NCBI GenBank assembly: GCA_003647065.1 | Contig: QMMC01000005.1 | Location: 1 to 44,180 of the forward strand | DNA from: Deltaproteobacteria bacterium | Lineage (GTDB): Bacteria; Myxococcota_A; Polyangia; Polyangiales; B10-G4 | Length of the DNA: 44,180 nucleotides | Reading direction: 5' to 3' | Shown here: piece after piece, positions 1-11,981 of the stretch | How positions within the stretch are numbered: the stretch's first letter is position 1 | Layout of the letters: every line of letters begins with the position of its first letter | Translations under genes and position numbers: made by a program | The notes under the pieces: model-generated | The model's database searches: none | The model's input: only the letters and a program-made list of their open reading frames with translations | Told to the model about the DNA's origin: nothing

Positions 1-262
1 AGGAGAGCCCCGCCGCTTCGAAGACGCGATTCGCCATCTCGACCTGGTGGTCGAGCCATGCCTGATCGACGGTGGGTGCCCCATCCGACGTGGCGACGGT
101 GACGTGGATGGGCAGGGTCGGGAAGCTCCGCGTCGTGCCCTCGGGGCCTTCCGGCTGAGCTCGTCCGGGGCTCGTGGCGGCCACGGTGAGGAGGCCCAGG
201 GCCAGCGCGAGGCCGACGGCGGCGCTCCACCGGCGAGTGGGGGGACGGCGTAGCCTGGCCAA
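1..262 (-). CDS. Secreted protein, N-terminal part (3' end outside window)
   Basis: This minus-strand frame is open from a TTG at 262 to the window edge and is not in the ORF track because it lacks an ATG. It begins with a basic n-region, a hydrophobic stretch (VGLALALGLLTVAAT) and a likely signal-peptidase site near GRAQ, so the product is probably exported. The mature start reads roughly LPIHVTVATSDG...DQAWLDHQVEMANRVFEAAG. That layout resembles the N-terminal lead-in of pappalysin/matrixin-like secreted metalloproteases, but no zinc motif is within the window, so this is only a hint. GGGA lies 8 nt before the TTG. It starts 17 nt after the histidine kinase stop, so the two may be cotranscribed. 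Confidence 0.6.
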   Translation of the reverse strand, partial: MARLRRPPTRRWSAAVGLALALGLLTVAATSPGRAQPEGPEGTTRSFPTLPIHVTVATSDGAPTVDQAWLDHQVEMANRVFEAAGLS

Positions 263-279
263 TGGTGACGTCCCGTGCC

Positions 280-2205
280 TCACCGCTCTGCGTCCAGCTC
301 TTGTCGTATGCGTTGCGCCAGAGCGGCCGGCGTAAACGGTTTGTGCAGGAGCTCTTTCGAATCGACGAGCTGATCGAAGTACTCGTCCGAGTAGCCCGAC
401 ATGAAGAGCACCCGGAGGTCGGGGAGCGAGTCCCTGCACTCCGCGACGAAAGTCGGACCGCTCGAGCCGGGCATCACGACGTCGGAGAGGATGAGATCGA
501 TCGACGACCCCTTGGCCGAGATGATGTCTTTGGCTTCGATGGGACTGGGCGCGGAGAGAACCTGATATCCGATGGATTCGAGGACGCGAACGACCAGGCT
601 TCGAACCGCCCCCTCGTCTTCGACGACGAGGATCGTCTCGTCGCCGCCGGTCATCTCGGTCTCTCGCGTCTGGCTGTCAGCTTTGCCCTGGTGCTCTACG
701 CTCGGGAAGAAGAGGGAGAAACGGGTACACCCGGGCTCGCTGGCCACCTCGACGAAACCACCACTCTGTCGGACGGTGCCGTACACGGCCGACAGCCCGA
801 GGCCAGAGCCTTGTCCTGGGGGTTTCGTGGTGAAGAACGGATCGAAGATCCTCGGCAATACGTGAGGCGGGATGCCCGAGCCCGAATCCGTGACTTCGAC
901 GACCACGTAGTCACCGGCCGTGAGCGAACGCTGTTCGGCGTCGGCCGTCGAGAGGGGCGTGCGCCGGGTGATGATTTCTAGGCGCCCCCCGTCCACCATC
1001 GCGTCCCGGGCGTTCATGACCAGGTTGACCAGCACGCGTTCGAACTCTTCTCGATCTGCGAGGATGCTGCCGGCGTCCGGGTCGAACGACGTCGTGAACT
1101 CGATGCTCTCACCGATGAGCCGCGCAAAGAGCTGACGAACATCGTCGATCGTATCGTTGATGGAGAACGTCGACGGGCGCTTGAGTTCGCTCCGGCCGAA
1201 CGCGAGCAGGTTTCGGGTCATCGACGCGGCACGGCGCGATGCTTCGTGAATCGCACCGAGATGCTCGCGAGCCGTCGAACCTTCGGGGAGCTCGCGCTCG
1301 GCGAGGGACGCGCGTCCGACGATGGCGGTCAGGAGGTTGTTGAAGTCGTGGGCGACGCCCCCCGCCAGCCGCCCGAGGGCTTCGAGCTTCTGTGACTGGC
1401 GAAGCTGGGCATCGATTTGCCGTCGCTCGGTGATGTCATCGCAGAAGCCGATGAAGTGATCTTTGCCGAGGCCCGTCGCGTTGAGCGAGACCCAGATGGT
1501 GCTGCCGTCTTTCCTGCGCAGCCGGAACTCGCCCGCATACGACCCCGTGGCAGTGAGCCGCTGAAATCTGTGGCCGATCTCCGCTGCATCTTCGGGGTGA
1601 ACCGCGTCGGTGATGGACATGGACAGCAACTCGGCCTCGGAGTAGCCGGTCATCCTGCACGCGGCGGCGTTGACTTCGAAGTAGCGCCCGAGGCTGTCGA
1701 CCACGAAGACCCCGTTGGGAGCGCTGGAGATGTAGTCGCGGTACTTGGTTTCGCTGTGCCGCAGGGCCTCCTCGGCCTCCTTGTGATCCGTGATGTCTCT
1801 GCACAGGACCGCGAGGGTGTCGATCTCCCCGTCCGGGAGTGCCAGGGGAAGGTACTGCACGGTCATGTATCGGTGGCCCGTGCCGGCGAAATCGAACCAG
1901 GCTTCGTACTCGATTTCCTCGCCGTCGAAGCAGCGGTCGAGGGCCACCTGGACCACGTCCTCGAAGACCGCGTCGCCGAGCAGAGCGGCGACGTGCATTC
2001 CCATGATGCGTTCCGCCGGGAGTCCGTGGGCCCGGGTGTAGGCGTCGTTGACGAACCGATAGACGTAGTCCCGGTCCACCACCGCCATGTGTTCGGGACT
2101 CGCCGCGGCTACCCGTTGGAGGAGCCGCCGAGCCAGCGCGTCTTCGGGTTGGCTACGGCCTTCGGGCGTGTCGGGTGTGTGCGGTGAGTCGACCATGCTT
2201 GCCAT
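280..2205 (-). CDS. Hybrid sensor histidine kinase, PAS-PAS-HisKA-HATPase-REC
   Basis: Cytoplasmic sensor kinase of about 641 aa. Two PAS domains (about 25-150 and 152-265) are followed by a HisKA domain with the phospho-acceptor His at about 286 in [11 protein letters not shown]. The ATPase domain shows N box [11 protein letters not shown]1 [10 protein letters not shown] and G2 [13 protein letters not shown]-terminal receiver domain has its phospho-Asp in [10 protein letters not shown] and the conserved Lys in LLHKPF. There is no transmembrane segment, so it probably senses an internal signal through PAS. The AHDFNNLL type is common in myxobacterial hybrid kinases; no output regulator is adjacent. 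The track's longer start (2337) overlaps the divergent pfp gene, so I prefer ATG 2205 (or 2196). Neither has a strong Shine-Dalgarno. Confidence 0.9.
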   Translation of the reverse strand: MASMVDSPHTPDTPEGRSQPEDALARRLLQRVAAASPEHMAVVDRDYVYRFVNDAYTRAHGLPAERIMGMHVAALLGDAVFEDVVQVALDRCFDGEEIEYEAWFDFAGTGHRYMTVQYLPLALPDGEIDTLAVLCRDITDHKEAEEALRHSETKYRDYISSAPNGVFVVDSLGRYFEVNAAACRMTGYSEAELLSMSITDAVHPEDAAEIGHRFQRLTATGSYAGEFRLRRKDGSTIWVSLNATGLGKDHFIGFCDDITERRQIDAQLRQSQKLEALGRLAGGVAHDFNNLLTAIVGRASLAERELPEGSTAREHLGAIHEASRRAASMTRNLLAFGRSELKRPSTFSINDTIDDVRQLFARLIGESIEFTTSFDPDAGSILADREEFERVLVNLVMNARDAMVDGGRLEIITRRTPLSTADAEQRSLTAGDYVVVEVTDSGSGIPPHVLPRIFDPFFTTKPPGQGSGLGLSAVYGTVRQSGGFVEVASEPGCTRFSLFFPSVEHQGKADSQTRETEMTGGDETILVVEDEGAVRSLVVRVLESIGYQVLSAPSPIEAKDIISAKGSSIDLILSDVVMPGSSGPTFVAECRDSLPDLRVLFMSGYSDEYFDQLVDSKELLHKPFTPAALAQRIRQELDAER

Positions 2206-2251
2206 TTGGGGAAGTGGTAGGCTCCGCCCCCCAATCACCCTGGAGTGCAGT

Positions 2252-3586
<1,335 letters not shown>

Positions 3587-3602
3587 GCGCTCTTTGGAGC
3601 GC
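3587..3602. terminator. Hairpin between convergent pfp and chaC
   Basis: A perfect 6-bp stem (GCGCTC / GAGCGC) with a TTTG loop directly follows the pfp stop, in the 34-bp gap before the convergent chaC stop. There is no clear T tract, so function as a bidirectional terminator is inferred from position. Confidence 0.35.
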
Positions 3603-3620
3603 CGTCCTCGCTCTCTTGGC

Positions 3621-4253
3621 CTACCAGCCGGGGTCGAGGAGGGTCGCGAGGGCGAAGACGTGGGCGTCGTCGGCGCCCATCGCCCGCAGCGCCCGGGCGA
3701 GCTCGAGGACGTATTCGATGTTGTGCCCGCTCGGGCCTTCGGCCTGGCGGATCTGCGCCGCCATCTCAATGAGGGGCGCGTCGCCGAGCCAGTTGTCGTT
3801 GTCGTGGGTCGCGACGTAGACGAGGGCCTCGGCGAGGGCCTCTCCCTCGCTGGCGAATCCGGCGACGTGAGCGGGGGCTCTTCCGCTCGGCGTGACCGTG
3901 TCACGCGGCCGCTTCGAGTCCCCACTCACGTCGCCTTCTCGTTGACCGACGCTGGCGAAGACCGTCGTCCGGTGCTGGGCGTAGCCGCCGCGCTCGCGGT
4001 GGTCGAGTTTTGCCAGGACAGCGTCGCGGTCTTGTGGAGCGACGCGATACGCCGTGCCCCAGGTGACGGCTTCGCGCTCGGGGATCAACGTCGCTACCCG
4101 CCCCGGTGCGCCGGGCAGTCCTCGGTGATCGGTCGAGCCCTGAAAGAAGCGCCGGGTGAGCCCGCGGACAAACGCCGGTCGGCTCTCCTGGTGAGCGAAG
4201 GCCGGTCGCCAGACCAACGAGCCATATCCGAATACCCAGGTCGACGACATCAC
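3621..4253 (-). CDS. chaC: ChaC-family gamma-glutamylcyclotransferase
   Basis: A 210-aa protein beginning with the family signature FGYGSLVWRP (residues 8-17), which forms the gamma-glutamyl binding loop. It continues with RRFFQGSTDHRG and PGRVATL, typical of the glutathione-specific ChaC group. The expected catalytic Glu lies in LDHRERGGY. ChaC enzymes cleave glutathione to 5-oxoproline and Cys-Gly in the cytoplasm. A hydrophilic insert in the middle (about residues 105-125) is unlike compact ChaC proteins. Start could be either of two adjacent Met codons (4253 or 4250). It lies downstream of rpsU but is separated from it by the rpsU terminator. Confidence 0.9.
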   Translation of the reverse strand: MMSSTWVFGYGSLVWRPAFAHQESRPAFVRGLTRRFFQGSTDHRGLPGAPGRVATLIPEREAVTWGTAYRVAPQDRDAVLAKLDHRERGGYAQHRTTVFASVGQREGDVSGDSKRPRDTVTPSGRAPAHVAGFASEGEALAEALVYVATHDNDNWLGDAPLIEMAAQIRQAEGPSGHNIEYVLELARALRAMGADDAHVFALATLLDPGW

Positions 4254-4280
4254 GCCTCAGTGTGACGCACGGCAAACACG

Positions 4281-4310
4281 AAAAAAGCCCCGCACGTTTC
4301 CGCGCGGAGC
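4281..4310 (-). terminator. Intrinsic terminator of rpsU
   Basis: Read on the minus strand, GCTCCGCGCG-GAAA-CGTGCGGGGC forms a 10-bp stem (two G-U pairs) with a GNRA loop followed by six T residues, starting 22 nt after the rpsU stop. This is a textbook rho-independent terminator. Confidence 0.9.
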
Positions 4311-4332
4311 TCTAGAACCGAGAGGGCTCGAA

Positions 4333-4557
4333 TCAGCCCTCAGCGAACTGCTTGACGCGCTTGCGGCGACGCCGTGCAGCCTCGGCCTCTTTCTTACGCT
4401 TCTTCACCGAGGGCTTCATGTAGTGGCGGCGACGCTTGAGCTCGCGGAGGATCCCCTCCGACGCCATCTTGCGCTTGAGGTGCTTTACGGCGCGGTCGAG
4501 ACCTTTGTCTCCGACCACGACCTCTACAGGCTTACAAGTTACCGCTTCGCTCTTCAT
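4333..4557 (-). CDS. rpsU: 30S ribosomal protein S21
   Basis: A 74-aa, extremely basic protein with the S21 core: N-terminal VVVGDKGLDRAVKHLKRK, then ILRELKRRRHYMKPSVKKRKK and an Arg/Lys-rich tail. S21 binds the 30S platform near the anti-Shine-Dalgarno region and aids initiation. Length is normal for the family. The start is supported by GAGGAG 8 nt upstream of ATG 4557. It is followed by a strong intrinsic terminator and appears monocistronic. Confidence 0.97.
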   Translation of the reverse strand: MKSEAVTCKPVEVVVGDKGLDRAVKHLKRKMASEGILRELKRRRHYMKPSVKKRKKEAEAARRRRKRVKQFAEG

Positions 4558-4836
4558 CTAAATCGCTCCTCAGGGGGCGCGGAAAATGGCATGGCTCGCG
4601 ATGGGGCGCAAGCTCTTGGTTTTGCGGGCCCGGGGGCCCGAAAGCCCACCGAATCAGGCGAAAGATGGTCCGGAGGGCAATTGCGAGGAAGCGGTTGAGG
4701 CAAATACCGCGTTTTGACCCGAGGATCGGGCCGCAAAGCGCCCCCTCTCCTCAATGTTTCTTCGAAGAATCGGGGTAGTGCGCCGATCCGCGGCGTCTAC
4801 GAGGACATCGTTCGTTTTCGAGCATACGCTCCACTC
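4558..4836. promoter_or_regulatory. Divergent intergenic region, rpsU / lipoprotein
   Basis: This 279-bp gap separates rpsU (minus) from the lipoprotein gene (plus) and must hold both promoters, although I could not pick convincing -35/-10 pairs. It contains a GC hairpin, CGGGCC-CGGG-GGCCCG (4625-4640), and an AT-rich palindrome listed separately. The track start at 4714 would push the lipoprotein's signal peptide 41 residues in, so most of this region is taken as noncoding. Confidence 0.5.
4758..4769. promoter_or_regulatory. Perfect 12-bp palindrome TTCTTCGAAGAA
   Basis: TTCTTCGAAGAA is an uninterrupted palindrome of low GC content in a very GC-rich genome, 67 bp upstream of the lipoprotein ATG. 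It is a candidate operator for a dimeric regulator; no regulator is encoded next to it. Confidence 0.35.
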
Positions 4837-5484
4837 ATGGCGGCAGCGATCGCAGCGACCCTCATGACGGTGTTCCTTTGCGCATGTAGCGGCTCGGCCC
4901 CAGAGACCGGGACCGCGGCGGCGACCGGGACCGCGCAAGAGCCGGAGCCGCAGCCCACAGAGACGCCGCAGCCGGAGCCCGCGGAGGCGCCCGAGCCGCA
5001 GCCGGCGCCCGCCCAGGTGCAAGAGCCGGAGCCCGCCCAGGCGCCGGAGACTCTGACCGCCGAGCTCATGCGCGTGGTCAAGCGCGACCTCAAACGCGGT
5101 GACGCCGCGGCGCTCCGCCCTCGCGTGGCGGAACGAGCCACGATCGTCATCGACATTATCGAGGACCATTGCGATGGCACCGCCGCTGAGTGCACCCGGC
5201 ACACCGTGGTGCGAGGCTACGACGCTTTCGCTTCGTGGCTCGCCGCCGCGCGACCGACCTGGGCGCCGGCGAATTGCAGGGAGGGAGCGCCCCCCGCCCG
5301 GCTGGAGCTGTGCGAATACCTCGCGGGCTTCTACATTCAGGGGCGGATGGTTTGCGATGAGAGGTGCTGCCGCCTCACGAACGACTATCCGGGCACGTCG
5401 ATGCTCTCCCTCGAATCCATCTGCTTCGAGCCGACCGCCTCGGGTTCGTTGCGCATCGTGTCGATCACGATGCTCGAGGTTTGA
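4837..5484 (+). CDS. Lipoprotein with Pro/Glu-rich linker, unknown function
   Basis: A 215-aa predicted lipoprotein. From ATG 4837 a hydrophobic signal (AAAIAATLMTVFLCAC) ends in a lipobox-like cysteine. It is followed by a low-complexity Pro/Glu/Ala linker (about residues 30-75, repeats of the type QEPEPQPTE, PEPAEAPEP) that would span the periplasm or extend from the membrane. The C-terminal domain (about 80-215) holds at least seven cysteines in pairs such as CDGTAAEC and CDERCC, suggesting a disulfide-stabilised exported domain. I do not recognise the family. The upstream track start (4714) would place the signal peptide internally and is rejected. Confidence 0.75.
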   Translation: MAAAIAATLMTVFLCACSGSAPETGTAAATGTAQEPEPQPTETPQPEPAEAPEPQPAPAQVQEPEPAQAPETLTAELMRVVKRDLKRGDAAALRPRVAERATIVIDIIEDHCDGTAAECTRHTVVRGYDAFASWLAAARPTWAPANCREGAPPARLELCEYLAGFYIQGRMVCDERCCRLTNDYPGTSMLSLESICFEPTASGSLRIVSITMLEV

Positions 5485-5601
5485 ACCTCGCCTCCGCGAG
5501 GACGACTCCGGCCGGGGTGACCATCTGCGAGGCGGGGTGTCAGAACAACGTAGGTCGGTTTCTCTCTTGGATCTCCGTTCGGCCTTTGGCAGTCTTGAGC
5601 C

Positions 5602-8481
5602 ATGGCTATCCTGCGGGGGGGACGGCGGCACGGGTGGGACCGGGCCGCGGTGATGGTTGGGGCGTTGTTGTTGTCCGTCTCGTGCGGAGGCGATGACGGC
5701 ACTGCCGACGGCGGCGGCGGGCCAACCGGGGCCTTCGAGGTGCTCGCCGAGGGCACGGGAGATGCAAACGACGCACCGCTGCAGCCCATGCGCAGCGGCT
5801 CGGTGCTCCTCTTCAACGGAGCGGTAGTTCGTCCGCCGGTAGCGCTTGCGTCGGGGCGCATTGCCTACCGCTACATCACTCAGCCGAATACTCAGACCGG
5901 GGAAACGAACGTCCCTGTGCCCGGTGAGAGCTACTACTCGGTAGACGAACGCGGGATCTGGTTCGAAGGCGATACGCGTTACGGCATGATCGGTGACTCG
6001 ATCCTCCTCGTCCCGCACGAGGTGCGGGTCGGCATGCGCTGGCGCTCAGGGGGGGGAGAAACTGCGCGCACCTATGAGGTCACGGCCCGCCGTGAGCAGC
6101 CCTCGACCCTCGGGCTGACCACCTTCTGGACCATCGAACAGCAGACCGAGCCTCCCGTCTATCGGCTCTACGCCGAGGGGTGGGGCGTGCTCGCCGCGGC
6201 GGTGGGTTATGAGCCAGACATCCCGCAGATATACAGCAGCTTGCGGGCAGTCACGGGGACCGATCCGGAGCCCGCCCGGAGCACGGGTCCCGCGTTGACC
6301 CTGACCCCGGTCGAGGGGGTCTACGAGGGCATCCTGAATCAAATCCGTGTCGATTCCGTTCGGGCGGTCCGCTACTACGACGGCGGCGTCGTGACCATCA
6401 TGAACATCATGGGCACGGGTCGTGGAGTAGGGCGCCCCGATGGGGTCTACACAACCGAGTTGGCCGAACGTGGCATGGCAATTCACATAGCCTCCGCGAC
6501 CACCGCCTCCGTGCTTCCCATGGGGACGGCTGTGCCCGACCAGGGCATCGGCGCGAGCTATTGGTATGGACCGGGGAGCCTTTTCGGCCTCGGCAACGTT
6601 CGCTTCCTCGACGGAGCTCCCTACTGGACCGTCGACGAGACGTTCATCTTCGAGAACGCGATCGGTGGGCTCGGTGGCGTTCACCTGCACGGTTACGGCG
6701 GGGCGCCGCAGGTGATTGATGAGCTACCGCTGGTCGAGCCGATTCACGGCTACGGGGCGGCGGCGAGCGCTCGGCCGATCTGGGGCAGTTTTCCCCACGA
6801 CAGGAGCAACGACGGCCGGAGGCGCACGCTCTTCGGAGATGGCGCGGACGACGACCATATCCCCTTTGCGTTGATCTACGACCGCATCGGCTCGATGTGG
6901 TTCGGGAGCCTCGAATCCCTCCCGGAGAGCCGCTACATCCGCGTGGGCGACTTCGTCGAGGCGTTCCCCGATGCCTATGCCCCCCGGGGCGGCTACTCTC
7001 GGAAGGCGGCTCTGCACACCACGACCGCCGACGGGAGCCAATCGCATTTCCTGACGAGCCCCGGGGGCATCATCGACCGCATCGTCGTCGATCGAGCCGG
7101 CGCACGTCGCGAGCGCGTTGGCCGGGTAGAGCTTCCTGCCGGCCATCTGCTCCAGGCGGTGGCCGAGAGCGTGGACGGCGGGCTGGTGGTCTTCACCTAT
7201 ACCCCCGACCTGCCGCGCCCCCTCACCCAGGTGTGGAGGACGGAAGCGGGCGGGGCCGAACCCGTCGCGCCGGCGCCCTTCGTGAGCCTCGAGTGGAGCC
7301 ATTGGGACCTGCGCGTGTGCTGGCCCGCCACCGCGGAGCGCCTGGACGGCACCGGGTGGCGCCTGGGACCGGCTCCCGCGGCGGCGGTCGTGTCGGTCGC
7401 GGACAACTGCGCGCTCGTCGTCCGCGACCTCGAGGCGACGCCGATCAGGGCCTCCTTCGAGTCCCCCGACGGTTGGCAGGTCTTCGAGGGCGACGTCCCT
7501 GGGGTTGGCCACCTCCGAGCCTCGGAGCACGGCGTTGGAAACGGCGGCACCGTCGCCCCCACCGGGGGGACCTGGCTCGCCGCGGGTGGCGTCATCGGCA
7601 ACGGAGTCTACTTCGCCCCCGGCGGGGTCCTGCGGGGCGAGCCGCCTTTTGGTGGCGGAGCACTGGTCGATCAAGCGGGGGCAGGCATGTGGGGCGGCAC
7701 CTCGCTCATGGACTTCCCCGATGGTCACTGTGATCCATCCACTTGCGTTCCGGACACTCTCCTTGGTTTCGTGTTGAGCGGTCCGGCGCCGCTCTTCTTC
7801 CCGGTCCTCGACGGCCTGCCCCCCCCGCCTGCTCCCGTACGCGGTGGAGGGGTGATCGTGTCAGGCATACGTGTGGGGTCCGACGAGTACGAAAACCCCG
7901 TGCACCTGCGTGCCGACGGGACGGCCACCCCACTCTCTCTGCCGTCGGTCTACGAGAGCGGCTCGTTCATGCTGATCCGTGCCTCGGGAGAGGTTTGTGG
8001 CCTCGGCACCAAAGCCGCAGGCGGTGAGTTCGTCTTCTGCGCGGCCGCTGACGGTAGCGCATTGCGGGAGGCGGCTGCGACCATGGGGCCGCAACCGACG
8101 GCGGGCAATGGTTGGCAAATGTTCGACGACGCAACGGCGTTCGTCGTCGCGCCTGGGGCCGCGGGAGGCGACACCCTGTGGCTGCTCGACCTCGATGCCC
8201 TCGAGAGCCGCGAGTATCCCGGAAGCATCTCCCTCCGTGCCATCTCGGGATTCTCTCTCGGTGCAGATGGGATCATCTATGGGAGCGCCAATTCTATCCC
8301 GGGTGCCTTTCGTGCCGCGGGCTTCATCCCGCTCTCGGACATCTACGACGTCGACGCGCTTTTTCAGCCTGGTATCGCCGATGGCGAGCTCACCTGGTTT
8401 ACCGTCGGCCCCGACGTCGTGACCATCACCCACGGCTTTCATACCCTGCGCGTACCGCGAGCACGCTGGGACGCTGACTGA
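5602..8481 (+). CDS. Large lipoprotein (959 aa), unknown function
   Basis: A type II signal peptide ends at Cys28 (LLLSVSCGGDDG) and a Gly/Asp-rich spacer follows, so it is probably anchored in a membrane and exposed. The rest is beta-rich and Gly/Pro-rich, with many short turns such as DGGLVVFTY and ADGIIYGSAN. Aromatic-strand segments recur, consistent with one or more beta-propellers or a long beta-structure, but I cannot assign a domain. Segments such as LVVRDLEATP...FESPDGWQVFEG resemble repeat units of text-reporting lipoproteins found in myxobacteria. It is 117 bp after the preceding lipoprotein gene and convergent with the next gene. There is no strong Shine-Dalgarno. Confidence 0.8.
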   Translation: MAILRGGRRHGWDRAAVMVGALLLSVSCGGDDGTADGGGGPTGAFEVLAEGTGDANDAPLQPMRSGSVLLFNGAVVRPPVALASGRIAYRYITQPNTQTGETNVPVPGESYYSVDERGIWFEGDTRYGMIGDSILLVPHEVRVGMRWRSGGGETARTYEVTARREQPSTLGLTTFWTIEQQTEPPVYRLYAEGWGVLAAAVGYEPDIPQIYSSLRAVTGTDPEPARSTGPALTLTPVEGVYEGILNQIRVDSVRAVRYYDGGVVTIMNIMGTGRGVGRPDGVYTTELAERGMAIHIASATTASVLPMGTAVPDQGIGASYWYGPGSLFGLGNVRFLDGAPYWTVDETFIFENAIGGLGGVHLHGYGGAPQVIDELPLVEPIHGYGAAASARPIWGSFPHDRSNDGRRRTLFGDGADDDHIPFALIYDRIGSMWFGSLESLPESRYIRVGDFVEAFPDAYAPRGGYSRKAALHTTTADGSQSHFLTSPGGIIDRIVVDRAGARRERVGRVELPAGHLLQAVAESVDGGLVVFTYTPDLPRPLTQVWRTEAGGAEPVAPAPFVSLEWSHWDLRVCWPATAERLDGTGWRLGPAPAAAVVSVADNCALVVRDLEATPIRASFESPDGWQVFEGDVPGVGHLRASEHGVGNGGTVAPTGGTWLAAGGVIGNGVYFAPGGVLRGEPPFGGGALVDQAGAGMWGGTSLMDFPDGHCDPSTCVPDTLLGFVLSGPAPLFFPVLDGLPPPPAPVRGGGVIVSGIRVGSDEYENPVHLRADGTATPLSLPSVYESGSFMLIRASGEVCGLGTKAAGGEFVFCAAADGSALREAAATMGPQPTAGNGWQMFDDATAFVVAPGAAGGDTLWLLDLDALESREYPGSISLRAISGFSLGADGIIYGSANSIPGAFRAAGFIPLSDIYDVDALFQPGIADGELTWFTVGPDVVTITHGFHTLRVPRARWDAD

Positions 8482-8589
8482 GGGCTCCTTAGGAGCTCGT
8501 ACCCAGCCGGCCTACTCCGTGGCGTCGGAGCTCTGGTCGTGCACGTACTTCGAGCGCCGAAGACGGCAATCGACGCCACGCCGCACCGG

Positions 8590-9192
8590 TCAGGGCACCC
8601 CCGGGGGCGGAACGGTGCCGGCGGGATAGCCTGGGTCCCTTCCGCTATCGGACCGGGGCGGCGTGGGGATGACCGTCGGGTCGATGTCGGGTGCGTCGGG
8701 GCTGATCTCGGTGATGACTCGGGTTTGACCGTCGGCCACCACAGTCCCGGTCTCGCAGTGAACCGCCTGCAATTCCAACGTACCGACTCGGCGGCTCAAG
8801 ACGTCGAAGACGGTCCGGCGCCGGGTCTGCTCCCGGGCCTCGAGGTTGTTCAAGCGCCGGGCGTGGTGGCGGAGCATCCTCCGGACGGCGTTGATCTCGT
8901 TCAACGTCTGGTCGAGGCACTGGCCTTCGGTGCGGCGGCCCTCGACCCGGGCTCCGTCGAGGCGGCGGCTCACCAGGCGGCTCGCGTTCTCGGCCCGGCG
9001 CTCAGAGCGGGCGGCGAGGGCTTCGAGGGGAGCCTCCGACCCCTGGGCCAGGCCTCGCCCTTGGGCGGAGGCCGGGACCGGCCCGGCCAGAACGGCGAGG
9101 GCCGACAAGCTGAAGAGGCTGAGGAGACCGAAGAGGCTGAAGAGACCGACGACGGGCCGGCCCGCCGCCTCACGAAAAGAGAGTCGGGGCAT
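8590..9192 (-). CDS. Secreted coiled-coil protein, unknown function
   Basis: From ATG 9192 the protein is about 200 aa. It has a signal peptide (VVGLFSLFGLLSLFSLSALAVLAG ending near ASAQ), then a helical, charged segment with heptad-like spacing (LEALAARSERRAENASRLVSRRLDGARVEGRR) and a Pro-rich tail. Two cysteines (GQCLDQ and VHCETG) could pair. The track start is a GTG at 9231, which would lengthen the n-region by 13 residues; both are possible. It lies just downstream of clpB on the same strand, separated by a strong hairpin. No family is recognised. Confidence 0.65.
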   Translation of the reverse strand: MPRLSFREAAGRPVVGLFSLFGLLSLFSLSALAVLAGPVPASAQGRGLAQGSEAPLEALAARSERRAENASRLVSRRLDGARVEGRRTEGQCLDQTLNEINAVRRMLRHHARRLNNLEAREQTRRRTVFDVLSRRVGTLELQAVHCETGTVVADGQTRVITEISPDAPDIDPTVIPTPPRSDSGRDPGYPAGTVPPPGVP

Positions 9193-9238
9193 GTCCCGGG
9201 GATCGTTGCCGGCGCCCTTCGTTTCGTTCACGAGGTGT

Positions 9239-9263
9239 GCGGCCGGCCGGTGGGGCCGGCCGC
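9239..9263 (-). terminator. Strong GC hairpin after clpB
   Basis: GCGGCCGGCC-GGTGG-GGCCGGCCGC is a perfect 10-bp stem with a 5-nt loop, beginning 3 nt after the clpB stop. No T tract follows on the minus strand, so it may be a 3'-end stabiliser or an attenuating element rather than a classical terminator. Confidence 0.5.
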
Positions 9264-9266
9264 GTC

Positions 9267-11885
<2,619 letters not shown>

Positions 11886-11981
11886 GAGGCCGAACGTAAG
11901 CATCGCGACGACCTGGTCAACGGTGGTGCGGTGACGGAATTCGTGGCTATGTAGGGTGGTCCTGCGGCCGCCGGTGGACCG

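Noticed and set aside
8484-8496. Hairpin GCTCCTTAGGAGC after the 959-aa gene
   Set aside because: Only a 5-bp stem is possible with a realistic loop and no T tract follows.
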